Shown one piece after another: positions 8,313 through 16,436 of a stretch of DNA of 64,000 nucleotides (position 1 is the first letter of the stretch; each line of letters begins with the position of its first letter). Below the pieces are notes generated by a model. The model searched no databases and was not told the DNA's origin. It saw nothing but the letters and a program-made list of their open reading frames with translations. The stretch is from positions 44,510 through 108,509 of the forward strand of contig JANWWK010000063.1 in NCBI GenBank assembly GCA_025056175.1, given 5' to 3'. The translations under genes were made by a program, and so were the position numbers. Origin of the DNA: Anaerolineales bacterium (lineage in GTDB: Bacteria; Chloroflexota; Anaerolineae; Anaerolineales; Villigracilaceae).

Positions 8313-9080
8313 ATGAAACGTTTCTCGAAAATTATCCAGGTGTTCTCCACCCTTGTGCTGTTCACCGTTCTGACGGGTTGTAACCTGGCGCAACCGGCTC
8401 AACCAACGCCAACCGAAGTAGACGTCAGCATTGTGATGACATCGGCAGCGGCAACGGCCTTTGTGCAATTGACCCAAATCGCTGGTATGGCAACAGCTAC
8501 ACTTCCGCCAACAGCTACGCTGACCCCCACACCACAAGCCACCGCACCTGCTGCCGAAACACCTGCCGCAGGCGGGGGAACGACATCCACACCGCCGCCG
8601 CTGGTGATTGGCATGACCGATACGCCCGCCCAGCCTGCTCAAACGGCCCAACCCGGCCTGCCCACGCCCATTCCCTCGTTTACCCCGCTTCCGGCAGTTG
8701 GCGGAGGGCCTACGGTGGCCGCGCCGCTGTGCAAAAACTCGCTGTATATTGCGGATATTACCGTCCCCGATTACACTCAGTTCAAGCCCTGGGAGAAGTT
8801 CTACAAAGTCTGGCGCATGCAGAACACCGGCACCTGTACCTGGGACGAAGGTTTCTACTTTGCGGCGTGGGCCGGGCCGCCCAGCATGGGCTTAAACCTT
8901 CAACCCTGGAAGATTAAAGAAAAACATCAATTTGTGCCGCCCGGCGGGGTGGTGGACATCGGCATCAACATGTATGCGCCCGGTGACCCCGGCGAGTATG
9001 TGGCGCATTGGAGCTGGTACGATGACAACGGCAAGCCGTTCGGCCAGAGTGTGACGGTCGTGATTGTGGTCGTGAAGTAA
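8313..9080 (+). CDS. Lipoprotein with FW/NBR1-type Ig-like domain, paralogue 5 of 5
   Basis: A 255-residue predicted lipoprotein and the shortest of the set. ATG 8313 follows GGAGG and opens the signal peptide (MKRFSKIIQ...VLTGC). A long linker rich in Thr, Pro and Ala (about residues 25-139) leads into the FW domain (140-255), which ends the protein. This copy is the most divergent (IADITVPDYT, KVWRMQNTGTCTW, WSWYDDNGKPFG) but keeps both conserved cysteines. A TATAAT lies at 8256-8261 without a good -35. Transcription of the group ends at the hairpin 9110-9138. Function unknown. Confidence 0.8.
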   Translation: MKRFSKIIQVFSTLVLFTVLTGCNLAQPAQPTPTEVDVSIVMTSAAATAFVQLTQIAGMATATLPPTATLTPTPQATAPAAETPAAGGGTTSTPPPLVIGMTDTPAQPAQTAQPGLPTPIPSFTPLPAVGGGPTVAAPLCKNSLYIADITVPDYTQFKPWEKFYKVWRMQNTGTCTWDEGFYFAAWAGPPSMGLNLQPWKIKEKHQFVPPGGVVDIGINMYAPGDPGEYVAHWSWYDDNGKPFGQSVTVVIVVVK

Positions 9081-9109
9081 GCATCCCCTGCACCTGCCCA
9101 GCAACGTTT

Positions 9110-9148
9110 CAGGCCGCCGGAAATACTTCGGCGGCCTGGTATTTTGCC
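9110..9148 (+). terminator. Terminator after the FW lipoprotein group
   Basis: A perfect 10-bp stem (9110-9119 with 9129-9138), 9-base loop, followed by GTATTTTGCC. The T tract is short. The hairpin overlaps the place where a -35 for the next promoter would sit. Confidence 0.65.
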
Positions 9149-9150
9149 CG

Positions 9151-9156
9151 TATAAT
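9151..9156 (+). promoter_or_regulatory. Consensus -10 (TATAAT) for the rRNA methyltransferase gene
   Basis: TATAAT lies six bases before the ATG at 9163. If used, the transcript would start at or next to the A of the start codon, giving a leaderless mRNA. There is no Shine-Dalgarno sequence in front of this ATG, which fits. Confidence 0.55.
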
Positions 9157-9162
9157 GTTCCT

Positions 9163-10581
9163 ATGCCAATAGAGCCACAAATTCCGCCGCTGTTTTTTGA
9201 GCGCATGTCCGGCTGGCTGAGAGAAGAATTCCCCGCTTTTCGTGCGGCGCTTGCTGAGCCTGCGCGCACAGGACTGCGGGTGAATACGCTCAAGCTCTCA
9301 CCCGAAGCCTTTGCACGTCTCTCTCCGTTTGCGCTGGGTGAGCGCATTCCCTGGTGTTCCTCCGCTTTTTTGCTGGATGGAGAGGAGAAGCCAGGCCGCC
9401 ATCCGTATCATCTGGCCGGATTGTATTATCTGCAAGACCCCTCTGCCATGGCGCCGGCAGAATTGTTGTTCTCGCTTCCGGCGCGCGAAGGAGAGCGGGT
9501 TCTGGACCTTTCGGCAGCCCCGGGCGGAAAAACCACGCATCTGGCGGCACTGATGGGCGGTAAGGGACTGCTGGTTGCGAATGAAATCAAGCACAAGCGG
9601 GTCGGACACCTGGCTCAAAACGTGGAACGCTGGGGGGCGGGCAATGTGGTCGTGACCAACGAATCGCCAGAGCGGCTGGCCGACCATTTTGGCGCGTTTT
9701 TTGACCGTGTTCTGGTAGATGCGCCCTGCTCCGGCGAGGGGATGTTCCGCAAGGAGAAAAGCGCGCGCCTCGACTGGTCACCGGAGATGGTGGCCGGGTG
9801 TGCCGTCCGTCAGGGCAACATTTTGCGGGTGGCAGCCAAACTGGTGAGGCCGGGGGGCTATCTGCTATATTCCACCTGCACTTTTGCGCCCGAAGAGAAC
9901 GAAGGCGTTCTCGAGGAATTTTTGCAGGCGTTTCCAGAGTTTCAGGTGGTTGCATTGCCGCAATTGCAGGGCTTTTCGCAGGGACGGCCAGAGTGGCTGG
10001 CAAATGCCCGTGCTGCACTGAGCGGGGCCGTGCGGCTGTTTCCACATCGTCTCAACGGCGAGGGACACTTCGCCTGTCTGCTGAAGCGGAATCTGAATGC
10101 AGAAGAAGCGGTAGGGAGAAAAGATGGCAAAGCGGAGAAACGAATGGAGAAGCACAGGAAAGCCCGCAAAACGGAATTCACCGATTTGCGGTTTTGGCGG
10201 GAGTTTGCCCGGGATGCCTTAACGGTTGATTTGGCGGAAGAACGCCTGTACGTGACCGGTGAGCGGTTGTATTATCTCCCAGAAGAAAATCCTGGTTTCG
10301 GCACTTTACGGGTAGTGCATCCTGGCGTTTGGCTGGGGAGTCTCAAAAAAGACCGTTTTGAGCCAGCGCATCCACTGGCATTGTTTTTGAAGCCCGACGA
10401 AGTGAAGCGGTGCGTCAATTTTCCTGCCGATTCACCCGAAATTGCGGCGTATTTGCGCGGTGAAAGCCTGGAAGCGAATGTCAATGGATGGGTGGTGGTT
10501 TGCGCTGATGGCTGGCCGCTGGGCTGGGGCAAAGGGGTGCAGGGAACGCTAAAAAATCACTTTCCGCGCGGCTGGATGTAG
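9163..10581 (+). CDS. rRNA cytosine-C5 methyltransferase, RsmF/NOL1/NOP2/Sun family
   Basis: A 472-residue SAM-dependent RNA m5C methyltransferase. The SAM-binding motif I is DLSAAPGGKTTHLAALM. Motif IV (VDAPCSGEGMF, Cys189) and motif VI (YSTCTF, Cys239) supply the two cysteines of this family; the motif VI Cys is the usual nucleophile. The C-terminal ~150 residues, after a Lys/Arg-rich stretch near 325-345, match the PUA-like extension seen in RsmF-type enzymes (ending GWPLGWGKGVQGTLKNHFPRGWM in two parts). The likely target is 16S rRNA, inferred from family. It has no SD, consistent with a leaderless message. It converges on the LOG-family gene with only 4 bases between stops. Confidence 0.9.
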   Translation: MPIEPQIPPLFFERMSGWLREEFPAFRAALAEPARTGLRVNTLKLSPEAFARLSPFALGERIPWCSSAFLLDGEEKPGRHPYHLAGLYYLQDPSAMAPAELLFSLPAREGERVLDLSAAPGGKTTHLAALMGGKGLLVANEIKHKRVGHLAQNVERWGAGNVVVTNESPERLADHFGAFFDRVLVDAPCSGEGMFRKEKSARLDWSPEMVAGCAVRQGNILRVAAKLVRPGGYLLYSTCTFAPEENEGVLEEFLQAFPEFQVVALPQLQGFSQGRPEWLANARAALSGAVRLFPHRLNGEGHFACLLKRNLNAEEAVGRKDGKAEKRMEKHRKARKTEFTDLRFWREFARDALTVDLAEERLYVTGERLYYLPEENPGFGTLRVVHPGVWLGSLKKDRFEPAHPLALFLKPDEVKRCVNFPADSPEIAAYLRGESLEANVNGWVVVCADGWPLGWGKGVQGTLKNHFPRGWM

Positions 10582-10585
10582 CAGC

Positions 10586-11170
10586 TCAGCTATCCTGCCG
10601 CATCCAGCGGCGCACGGCTTCGCTGGGGTGGCGGTGATTTTTCATGCAGTCGAGTAAGGTTTGGGGTGTCTCAGCCAGGCAAATCATACGGCGGTGTTCG
10701 GGGAAGATGAATCCTTCGCGTTCGGCATGTTCGATGGCCGCCCAGAGCGGGCGAAAGTAGCCGCGTGTATCGAGCAGACCAATTGGCTTTTGGTGAACCC
10801 CAATTTGTCCCCAGGTGATGGTCTCAAAGAGTTCGTCGAACGTGCCAAAGCCGCCCGGCAGGGCGATGTAGCCGTCGGACAGGGCGTACATGCGAGCTTT
10901 GCGGGTGTGCATATCAGGGGCAACTTCGAGCCGGGTAAGGCCAGCATGCGCTAAAGCGGGGGTGTTCATGCTTTCGACGATGACGCCAATGACTTCGCCA
11001 CCGGCTTCCAGGGCGCCATCGGCTACCGCGCCCATTATGCCGGTCTTGCCGCCACCAAAGATGAGACGGATTCCGTTTTCGGCCAGCACACGCCCCATCT
11101 GCCGACCCGCTTGTTTATATGCGGGGTGAATGGAATCGGAAGAACCACAGTAAACGCAAATCGAATTCAT
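10586..11170 (-). CDS. LOG-family protein (TIGR00730-type Rossmann fold nucleotide-processing protein)
   Basis: A 194-residue cytoplasmic protein. The signature PGGFGTFDE and the preceding MHTRKARM (the Arg and Glu pair of the family) identify it as a LOG/lysine-decarboxylase-like protein. Characterised members are cytokinin riboside 5'-monophosphate phosphoribohydrolases that release base from nucleoside monophosphates. In bacteria the physiological substrate is usually unknown. The open frame runs upstream to 11302 across a terminator and tRNA, so ATG 11170 (with GCGAGGC upstream) is the real start. A second, more distant LOG paralogue lies at 36347-36880. Confidence 0.88.
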   Translation of the reverse strand: MNSICVYCGSSDSIHPAYKQAGRQMGRVLAENGIRLIFGGGKTGIMGAVADGALEAGGEVIGVIVESMNTPALAHAGLTRLEVAPDMHTRKARMYALSDGYIALPGGFGTFDELFETITWGQIGVHQKPIGLLDTRGYFRPLWAAIEHAEREGFIFPEHRRMICLAETPQTLLDCMKNHRHPSEAVRRWMRQDS

Positions 11171-11220
11171 GGTTGCCTCGCTGTAAAGGATGGAAAGATA
11201 ACAGGTGCGGCTTGAGCGCA

Positions 11221-11250
11221 AAGCAAAACACGCCCCCGCCGGGGCGTGTT
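11221..11250 (-). terminator. Terminator of the tRNA-Ser transcript
   Basis: A perfect 10-bp stem (11227-11236 with 11241-11250, 4-base loop). Read on the minus strand it is followed by TTTTGCTTT. It sits 4 bases past the 3' end of tRNA-Ser(GCU). Confidence 0.85.
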
Positions 11251-11254
11251 GGAG

Positions 11255-11345
11255 CGGGAAGGGCGGGATTCGAACCCGCGGCGGAGGTTTAAGCCCCCGC
11301 ACTCACTTAGCAGGCGAGCCCAATCGGCCTCTCTGGCACCTTCCC
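11255..11345 (-). tRNA. tRNA-Ser (anticodon GCU)
   Basis: A 91-nt class II tRNA. The acceptor arm GGGAAGG (11339-11345) pairs with CCTTCCC (11256-11262), with discriminator G at 11255. The T arm is GCGGG-TTCGAAT-CCCGC. The anticodon stem CTCGC/GTGAG encloses the loop CTGCTAA with anticodon GCT (11309-11311 on the complementary strand). A long variable arm rich in G and C is present, as expected for serine. CCA is not encoded. Confidence 0.95.
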
Positions 11346-11358
11346 AAGATTTAGATGT

Positions 11359-11376
11359 CGTGGAATCAATTCCACG
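11359..11376 (-). repeat. Inverted repeat between the two tRNA genes
   Basis: CGTGGAA and TTCCACG pair around TCAA (7 bp, 4-base loop) in the 47-base spacer between the two serine tRNAs. It is probably a processing hairpin in the dicistronic precursor. There is no T tract, so it is not a terminator. Confidence 0.5.
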
Positions 11377-11392
11377 TTGCGGATGAGCCTGG

Positions 11393-11478
11393 CGGAGGGA
11401 GTGGGATTCGAACCCACGTAGGGGGTAACCCTAACATGTTTTCAAGACATGCGCCTTAAACCGCTCGGCCATCCCTCC
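11393..11478 (-). tRNA. tRNA-Ser (anticodon UGA)
   Basis: An 86-nt class II tRNA. The acceptor arm GGAGGGA (11472-11478) pairs with TCCCTCC (11394-11400), discriminator G at 11393. The T arm is GTGGG-TTCGAAT-CCCAC. The anticodon stem CATGT/ACATG encloses CTTGAAA with anticodon TGA (11442-11444). The variable arm TTAGGGTTACCCCCTA is long, as for serine. CCA is not encoded. It is upstream of tRNA-Ser(GCU) on the same transcript. Confidence 0.95.
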
Positions 11479-11482
11479 CTGG

Positions 11483-11506
11483 CCTTGAACGTGGCAACGT
11501 TCAAGG
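11483..11506 (-). repeat. Perfect inverted repeat in the tRNA leader
   Basis: CCTTGAACGT pairs perfectly with ACGTTCAAGG around a 4-base loop. It lies 4 bases in front of the mature 5' end of tRNA-Ser(UGA). It may be a leader hairpin guiding RNase P processing or a remnant of another element. Confidence 0.55.
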
Positions 11507-11519
11507 GAGAGCGCACCCG

Positions 11520-11528
11520 ATTTTACCA
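11520..11528 (-). promoter_or_regulatory. Candidate extended -10 promoter for the tRNA-Ser pair
   Basis: On the minus strand the sequence reads TGGTAAAAT, an extended -10, about 40 bases before the first tRNA. No good -35 is seen at 17 bases. Confidence 0.4.
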
Positions 11529-11630
11529 TAAAGTTGGGCAATTCTCGGTGAAACTTTTGGGGGCTGTGCCAGATTTTCCCGCTATGCAGGCGACCGAGTA
11601 GATGCGGCAGAGAACGACGTGCAGAAATGC

Positions 11631-11665
11631 GCGTTGGGACGGCGCAATCTCTGCCGTCCCAACGC
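11631..11665 (-). terminator. Hairpin after ftsZ, probable end of the dcw transcript
   Basis: A perfect 13-bp stem (11631-11643 with 11653-11665, 9-base loop) about 20 bases past the ftsZ stop. On the minus strand it is followed by ATTTCTGC, so the U tract is poor. It may be a terminator or a 3' stabilising hairpin. The rest of 11530-11630 shows nothing I can support. Confidence 0.5.
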
Positions 11666-11685
11666 AAGCCGCCTCACCGGTTCTT

Positions 11686-12888
11686 TTAACGGCGGTTTCT
11701 TAAGAACGTCGGAATATCCAGGTCTTCCTGGTAGGAAGTTTGTGGTTTGAAATCGGGCTGTTTGACGGGCGGCGGAGGCGGAGTGACCGGTGCTGTGTTG
11801 AGGCTGACCGTCTCCGAAGGGCGCTCCACCGGGATGGAGGGTGGCACAATCGGACGTTGGGGTTCGGAGCGATGTTCAAGCCTTGATTCGACCCGCGAAA
11901 CCGGCGAGGGGCGCTCCATGATGCGGCGCGGAATGCCAGCGCGCTCGAAACCGGTGGCAATGACTGTAATGCGGATTTCGTCGCCCATGTTCGGGTCTAT
12001 CACGGCGCCAAAAATCATGTTCACATCGGGGTGTGCTGTTTCGCGGATGATGGCCGCCGCCTGGTTGACCTCGAAGAGGGTCATGTTCGGGCCGCCTGTC
12101 ACATTGAACAGGACGCCGCGTGCGCCGTCAATGGTAATATCGAGCAACTGGCTGGAGATGGCCTGTTCTGCCGCCACCCGTGCGCGGTCTTCGCCAGCGG
12201 CATGGCCAACCGCCATGAGCGCCGCGCCGCCTTCGGACATGATGGCTTTTACATCGGCAAAGTCCAGGTTAATCAGGCCCGGCACGGTAATCAGTTCCGA
12301 AATGCCCTGAATGCCCTGTCGCAGCACGTCATCGGCCAGGCGGAAGGCATCTTGCAGGCTGGCGCGTTTGTCTACGATTTGCAGCAGACGGTCGTTGGGG
12401 ATGACAATCAGCGTATCGGCATGTTCTTTCAGTTGTTCCATGCCAGCTTCTGCTGCCTGCATACGCCTGGCGCCCTCAAAGGTGAACGGACGGGTGACGA
12501 CGCCAATGGTGAGCGCACCGCATTCTTTGGCAATTTGCGCTACCACCGGAGCGGCGCCAGTGCCGGTGCCGCCGCCCAGCCCGGCGGTGACAAACACCAT
12601 GTCCGAGCCTTTGAGGACGTTATACAGTTCATCGGCGGTTTCTTCAGCCGATTTACGCCCGATGTCGGGGTTGCCGCCTGCACCCAGACCGCGCGTCAGT
12701 TTATCGCCAATCTGGACTTTGGTGGGGGCTTTGGATAGGAGGAGCGCCTGGGCGTCGGTGTTGACGGCAACGAAGTCAACGCCCTGAATGCCCTCCTGAA
12801 TCATGCGGTTGACGGCATTGGTGCCGCCGCCGCCCACCCCAACCACCTTGATACGGGCAAAGGTTTCAGCGTTTTTGTTGGGTTCCAT
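11686..12888 (-). CDS. ftsZ: Cell division protein FtsZ
   Basis: A 400-residue tubulin-like GTPase that polymerises into the Z ring. The N-terminal [18 protein letters not shown] and the tubulin signature [11 protein letters not shown] mark the GTP-binding site; the T7-loop region with NLDFADVK is also present. The core ends near residue 315, followed by a Pro/Arg-rich linker. The conserved C-terminal peptide ([10 protein letters not shown]) binds FtsA and other partners. Two ATGs in tandem (12891, 12888) follow AGGAGG; either could start the protein. It is the last gene of the cluster, 40 bases after ftsA. Confidence 0.97.
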   Translation of the reverse strand: MEPNKNAETFARIKVVGVGGGGTNAVNRMIQEGIQGVDFVAVNTDAQALLLSKAPTKVQIGDKLTRGLGAGGNPDIGRKSAEETADELYNVLKGSDMVFVTAGLGGGTGTGAAPVVAQIAKECGALTIGVVTRPFTFEGARRMQAAEAGMEQLKEHADTLIVIPNDRLLQIVDKRASLQDAFRLADDVLRQGIQGISELITVPGLINLDFADVKAIMSEGGAALMAVGHAAGEDRARVAAEQAISSQLLDITIDGARGVLFNVTGGPNMTLFEVNQAAAIIRETAHPDVNMIFGAVIDPNMGDEIRITVIATGFERAGIPRRIMERPSPVSRVESRLEHRSEPQRPIVPPSIPVERPSETVSLNTAPVTPPPPPVKQPDFKPQTSYQEDLDIPTFLRNRR

Positions 12889-12928
12889 CATTACTCCTCC
12901 TGAAAATGAGACCAAAGGATTGATAAAT

Positions 12929-14164
12929 TTACGGAAGCAGACGCTTGAGCAGACTGGCTAAGGTATTCCAATTCTGGCTTCCTTTCTGCCCCGCGCGCCC
13001 CTTCCGGGAATAGTCGGAAAGAGGCAGGGACTGCAATGCCGCCGCCCATGTGAGCAGGCCGACACTGGTGGAATAGGCCGGTGAGTTGAGTTTATCGGCC
13101 AGACCGAGCAGTTTTTCGGGCTGTGCCGTGCGGACGGGCATGCCCAGCACTTTCATCGCCAGCTGGCGAATGCCCGGCAGCAGGCTGGTGCCGCCCGTCA
13201 GCACCATGCCGGCTGGAAGCAGATTGTCGTAGCCGGAACGTTTAATCTCCTGAAGCATCAAGTCGAACATTTCGGCCACACGCGCTTCGATGATATGCGC
13301 CAGGTCGCGGCGGCTCATCTTCACCGGCTGGGTCTCACCGAAGGGTTGAATGGTGAAGGTTTCTTCCAGTCCGATTTCCGATTGCAGGGCGTAACCGTGC
13401 GCTTTTTTCACTTCTTCGGCCTGCGGCAGGGGCAGGCGCAGGCCATGCGCAATATCTTGCGTGATGTGATTGCCGCCAACCGCCAGCACCATCGTGTGCC
13501 ATACATCGCCGTTGACGTAAATTGCCATGTCGGTCGTGCCGCCGCCAATATCGCACACCACAGCGCCCATGTTGCGCTCGCTTTCGGTGAGAACCACTTC
13601 GGCAGAAGCCAGGGGGTTCAGCACAAACTGTACCACCCGCACGCCAGCGGCAGCAACGGCCTGGCGAATGTTCTCCACAGTCGCTGAGGCCGCCGTAATG
13701 ACGTGCGCTTCCACTTCCAGGCGGTAGCCGTGCATTCCAATTGGCTGGTGAATGCCATCTTCTCCATCCAGTGTGAAACCGCGTTGAATGACGTGAATGA
13801 TTTCGCGGCTGGAGGGGATGGCAATACTGCGGGCGGCATCCATGGCGCGTTCTACGTCTAAATCGCTGACGTTATGCCCACTGACGGCCACCACGCCGCG
13901 GCTGTTGACCGAAGAGACGTGCGCTCCCGCCAGGCTGACCAGCGCCGAATCGATTTTCAGTCCCGAAGTCTGCTCGGCTTGCGCCACCGAGCGCGCAATG
14001 GACTGCGAGGCAGCGGTCAAATCTACAATCACGCCTTTGCGAATCCCTTCCGAAGGCTCGATGCCGACTCCCATGATGCGCAGGCGGTCATTGGCCTCCA
14101 CGCGCGCCACCAGCGTGCAGATTTTGGTTGTTCCGACATCAATTCCAACGACGATATTCTCCAT
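12929..14164 (-). CDS. ftsA: Cell division protein FtsA
   Basis: A 411-residue actin-like ATPase that tethers FtsZ to the membrane. Actin-fold signatures are [11 protein letters not shown] at the start, the phosphate-2 motif [12 protein letters not shown], and ADENOSINE-type [14 protein letters not shown]. The 1C domain lies between. The C-terminal residues ([13 protein letters not shown]) form an amphipathic helix expected to bind the membrane. I prefer ATG 14164 (MENIVVG); a TTG at 14176 overlapping the ftsQ stop is in frame. The SD is weak, so coupling to ftsQ translation is likely. Confidence 0.95.
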   Translation of the reverse strand: MENIVVGIDVGTTKICTLVARVEANDRLRIMGVGIEPSEGIRKGVIVDLTAASQSIARSVAQAEQTSGLKIDSALVSLAGAHVSSVNSRGVVAVSGHNVSDLDVERAMDAARSIAIPSSREIIHVIQRGFTLDGEDGIHQPIGMHGYRLEVEAHVITAASATVENIRQAVAAAGVRVVQFVLNPLASAEVVLTESERNMGAVVCDIGGGTTDMAIYVNGDVWHTMVLAVGGNHITQDIAHGLRLPLPQAEEVKKAHGYALQSEIGLEETFTIQPFGETQPVKMSRRDLAHIIEARVAEMFDLMLQEIKRSGYDNLLPAGMVLTGGTSLLPGIRQLAMKVLGMPVRTAQPEKLLGLADKLNSPAYSTSVGLLTWAAALQSLPLSDYSRKGRAGQKGSQNWNTLASLLKRLLP

Positions 14165-14172
14165 AAACAAAC

Positions 14173-15186
14173 TCAATCGTTCTTGCTGATTCGGTAGAAC
14201 GGGGCATCGGGGTACTCCACATTGATGACCGTGGGTTGAACACCGCGCGCCGTCAGGTTCTCGACCAGAGCCTGGTACACCAGCAGTTTGACGTGCATAT
14301 TCTGGTTGTTGTTGCCAAAATAGGCCTGCCAGCCGCGTGGGTCGCTCCAGCCCAACCCATATTTCGGGTCATACACCAGCGTTGCGCCTTCTGGTATCTG
14401 GGGCGCCAGGGTGGCAATGGCTGCCGAAAGTTCAGGCCGCAGAAAAGGCCGTGCGCCCACCGTCTGCGAGGGGTCGGCCTCTGGCGCAGGCGGACTGCCG
14501 GTGGCGTTGACTGTTATCAGGCCTGCCGCTTCACCGCGCGGTGGAAAGGCATACCCCTGGGCATCTACCCACAGGACTTGCCCATCTTGCTGCCAGGCCG
14601 CGACTGGCTGACGTTCGACAACGGTGATAGTCACACGGGCAGGCAGCTCCACCTGCACATAAGCGCCGTAAATTTCGGGGAAACTTGCCCTGATATTGTA
14701 TTCGATTTGCGCCGGATTGAGAAAGGCTGCCGGGCGGTTCCTTATTCCTAATACGGTGTTGATTTCCTGCGCCGAAACACGGCCATTGCCCAGAATAACC
14801 GCTTCCTGCGCCAGGAAAACCGGCTCGGTGACGTAAAAATAGAGCATCAGCACGCACGCAATCACCAGCAACAGAGAAAACCAGCGCGGCCCAAACGTAA
14901 TTTTTGGCAACGAGAACGCCGCACCCTGCCAGCGGGTACTGGTCTGCGGGCGAACCTGTTCGCGAAGCGGCATGGCCGCCACATCGTAACGCGCACGAAA
15001 GCGGCTGCGGGCAACCGTAGGCGAAACACGCGGCGCAACCTGAGTCGGACGGTCGGCAGGTGGTGCAGAAGGCGGCTCAGCAACCTGAACGCGCTTTTGA
15101 GTCAGCTTTTCTCTGCGCTTCTGCTCTTCTTCTTTGCGGCGGCGGATGGCCTCCGCACGGGTGAGGGTCAGCCGGTCTGGACTCAT
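14173..15186 (-). CDS. ftsQ: Cell division protein FtsQ/DivIB
   Basis: A 337-residue bitopic membrane protein of the divisome. A long basic cytoplasmic N-terminus (about residues 1-85, with the charged stretch RRRKEEEQKRREK) precedes one membrane helix near 88-110. The extracytoplasmic POTRA domain follows (AVILGNGRVSAQEINTVLGI), then the beta domain (ARVTITVVERQPVAAW). FtsQ links FtsL/FtsB and the septal synthase. ATG overlaps the ddl stop (ATGA). The cytoplasmic part is longer than in Escherichia coli. Confidence 0.9.
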   Translation of the reverse strand: MSPDRLTLTRAEAIRRRKEEEQKRREKLTQKRVQVAEPPSAPPADRPTQVAPRVSPTVARSRFRARYDVAAMPLREQVRPQTSTRWQGAAFSLPKITFGPRWFSLLLVIACVLMLYFYVTEPVFLAQEAVILGNGRVSAQEINTVLGIRNRPAAFLNPAQIEYNIRASFPEIYGAYVQVELPARVTITVVERQPVAAWQQDGQVLWVDAQGYAFPPRGEAAGLITVNATGSPPAPEADPSQTVGARPFLRPELSAAIATLAPQIPEGATLVYDPKYGLGWSDPRGWQAYFGNNNQNMHVKLLVYQALVENLTARGVQPTVINVEYPDAPFYRISKND

Positions 15187-16304
15187 GCGTTCCTCCGATA
15201 CACTCGCACGGTGCGGTCGCGTTCACGTTTGCGTTCCATCGCCAGTTCGATGAGCCGGTTGACGAGTTCAGAATAGGCCAGGCCGCTGGCCTCCCACAGT
15301 TTCGGATACATGCTGATTTTGGTAAAGCCCGGAATGGTGTTGATTTCGTTTAAGAACACCTCTCCATCTTCGCTCAGAAAGAAATCTACACGCGCCATGC
15401 CACAGGCATCTACCGCGCGGAAGGCGCGCAGGGCGTAATCGCGCACCTGGTCGGCCTGCGTTTCGGTCAGCGCAGCAGGGATGACCAGGCGGGAATTGCC
15501 GAGAATGTATTTGGCGTCATACGAATAAAAATCGGCGCCGGGGATGATTTCTCCAGCCACAGAGGCTTGCGGGTGGTCATTACCCAGCACAGAAATTTCG
15601 ATTTCGCGCGTGCCTGGCACGCCGCGTTCCACCAGCACCCTCCGGTCGTATTGTGCGGCTTCTATCAGCCCTTCGGCCAGGTCGGAACGGCTGCGGCACT
15701 TGGTGACTCCCACCGAAGAACCCAGATTGGCCGGTTTGACGAAGAGAGGGTATTCGCTCAGCGCTTCGGCGCGGCGCACAACGGCCTCCAGGTCGGCCTC
15801 AATTTCTGAGCGCAGAACAAGAATGGACTCGACCACCGGAATACCCTGTGCGCGCATCACTTCTTTGAACACGCCTTTGTCCATGCCAACTGCCGAACCC
15901 ACCACGCCCGCGCCTACATACGCGGCATCGGCCATCTCGAACAGGCCCTGGATTGTGCCATCCTCGCCATAGGAACCATGCAGAACAGGGAAGTACACAT
16001 CCACATCGGCTAATTTTTCCAGAATTTCGCGCCCGCTTCCATTGCGGATGACGTACAAACCCGGCCGGGAACGGTCTGGGTGCAGGGTGACGGGAAGCAG
16101 TTCGTCGGTTTGTCCCTGCTCAAAGGCAGCCAGTGCGTTTTCGCCGGTCAGCCATGCGCCCTCATGCGTGATGCCGATTTCGATGACGCGGTAACGCGCC
16201 CGGTCCAACACCGAAAGCACCGAGCGGGCCGACATGAGCGACACTTCATGTTCGCCGGAACGACCACCAAAGAGCAGAGCAAGAGTCAACACAGAAGAAG
16301 GCAT
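15183..16304 (-). CDS. ddl: D-alanine--D-alanine ligase
   Basis: A 373-residue ATP-grasp ligase that makes the D-Ala-D-Ala dipeptide added by MurF. Typical features are LLFGGRSGEHEVSLMSA at the N-terminus, the HGSYGEDGTIQGL motif, PLFVKPANLGSSVGVTKC for ATP and substrate binding, and the C-terminal RVDFFLSEDGEVFLNEINTI with the metal ligands, split here as RVDFFLSED and FLNEINTIPG. ATG 16304 was chosen over an upstream TTG. A 132-bp gap precedes it, the only sizeable gap in the cluster, so ddl-ftsQ-ftsA-ftsZ may have its own promoter. Confidence 0.95.
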   Translation of the reverse strand: MPSSVLTLALLFGGRSGEHEVSLMSARSVLSVLDRARYRVIEIGITHEGAWLTGENALAAFEQGQTDELLPVTLHPDRSRPGLYVIRNGSGREILEKLADVDVYFPVLHGSYGEDGTIQGLFEMADAAYVGAGVVGSAVGMDKGVFKEVMRAQGIPVVESILVLRSEIEADLEAVVRRAEALSEYPLFVKPANLGSSVGVTKCRSRSDLAEGLIEAAQYDRRVLVERGVPGTREIEISVLGNDHPQASVAGEIIPGADFYSYDAKYILGNSRLVIPAALTETQADQVRDYALRAFRAVDACGMARVDFFLSEDGEVFLNEINTIPGFTKISMYPKLWEASGLAYSELVNRLIELAMERKRERDRTVRVYRRNA

Positions 16305-16436
16305 GGGCAATTTCGTAATTCGTAAGGCGTTATCCAGTGATAGGTTCTGTGCGAAAGGTCAGATAAATCTGTTTTTTCGTACATTTCCATCGAGAAACGG
16401 GTGGGAGAGGGCAATCCAGATTATGGATTCTGTTTC
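16305..16436 (-). other. 132-bp intergenic gap inside the dcw cluster
   Basis: Every other junction from mraZ to ftsQ is at most 30 bases or overlapping. This spacer between murB and ddl holds a small hairpin (AATCCA-GATTA-TGGATT) just after the murB stop and the palindrome CAGATAAATCTG at about 16370. I see no consensus promoter, but position and base composition suit an internal promoter for the division genes. Confidence 0.4.

Noticed and set aside
10586..11302. Extended N-terminus for the first LOG protein
   Set aside because: The extension would be translated from the tRNA-Ser gene and a terminator hairpin. The SD-preceded ATG at 11170 matches the family start.
11431..11667. 78-codon minus-strand frame covering the region between tRNA-Ser and ftsZ
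   Set aside because: It runs through tRNA-Ser(UGA) and two strong hairpins and has no SD.
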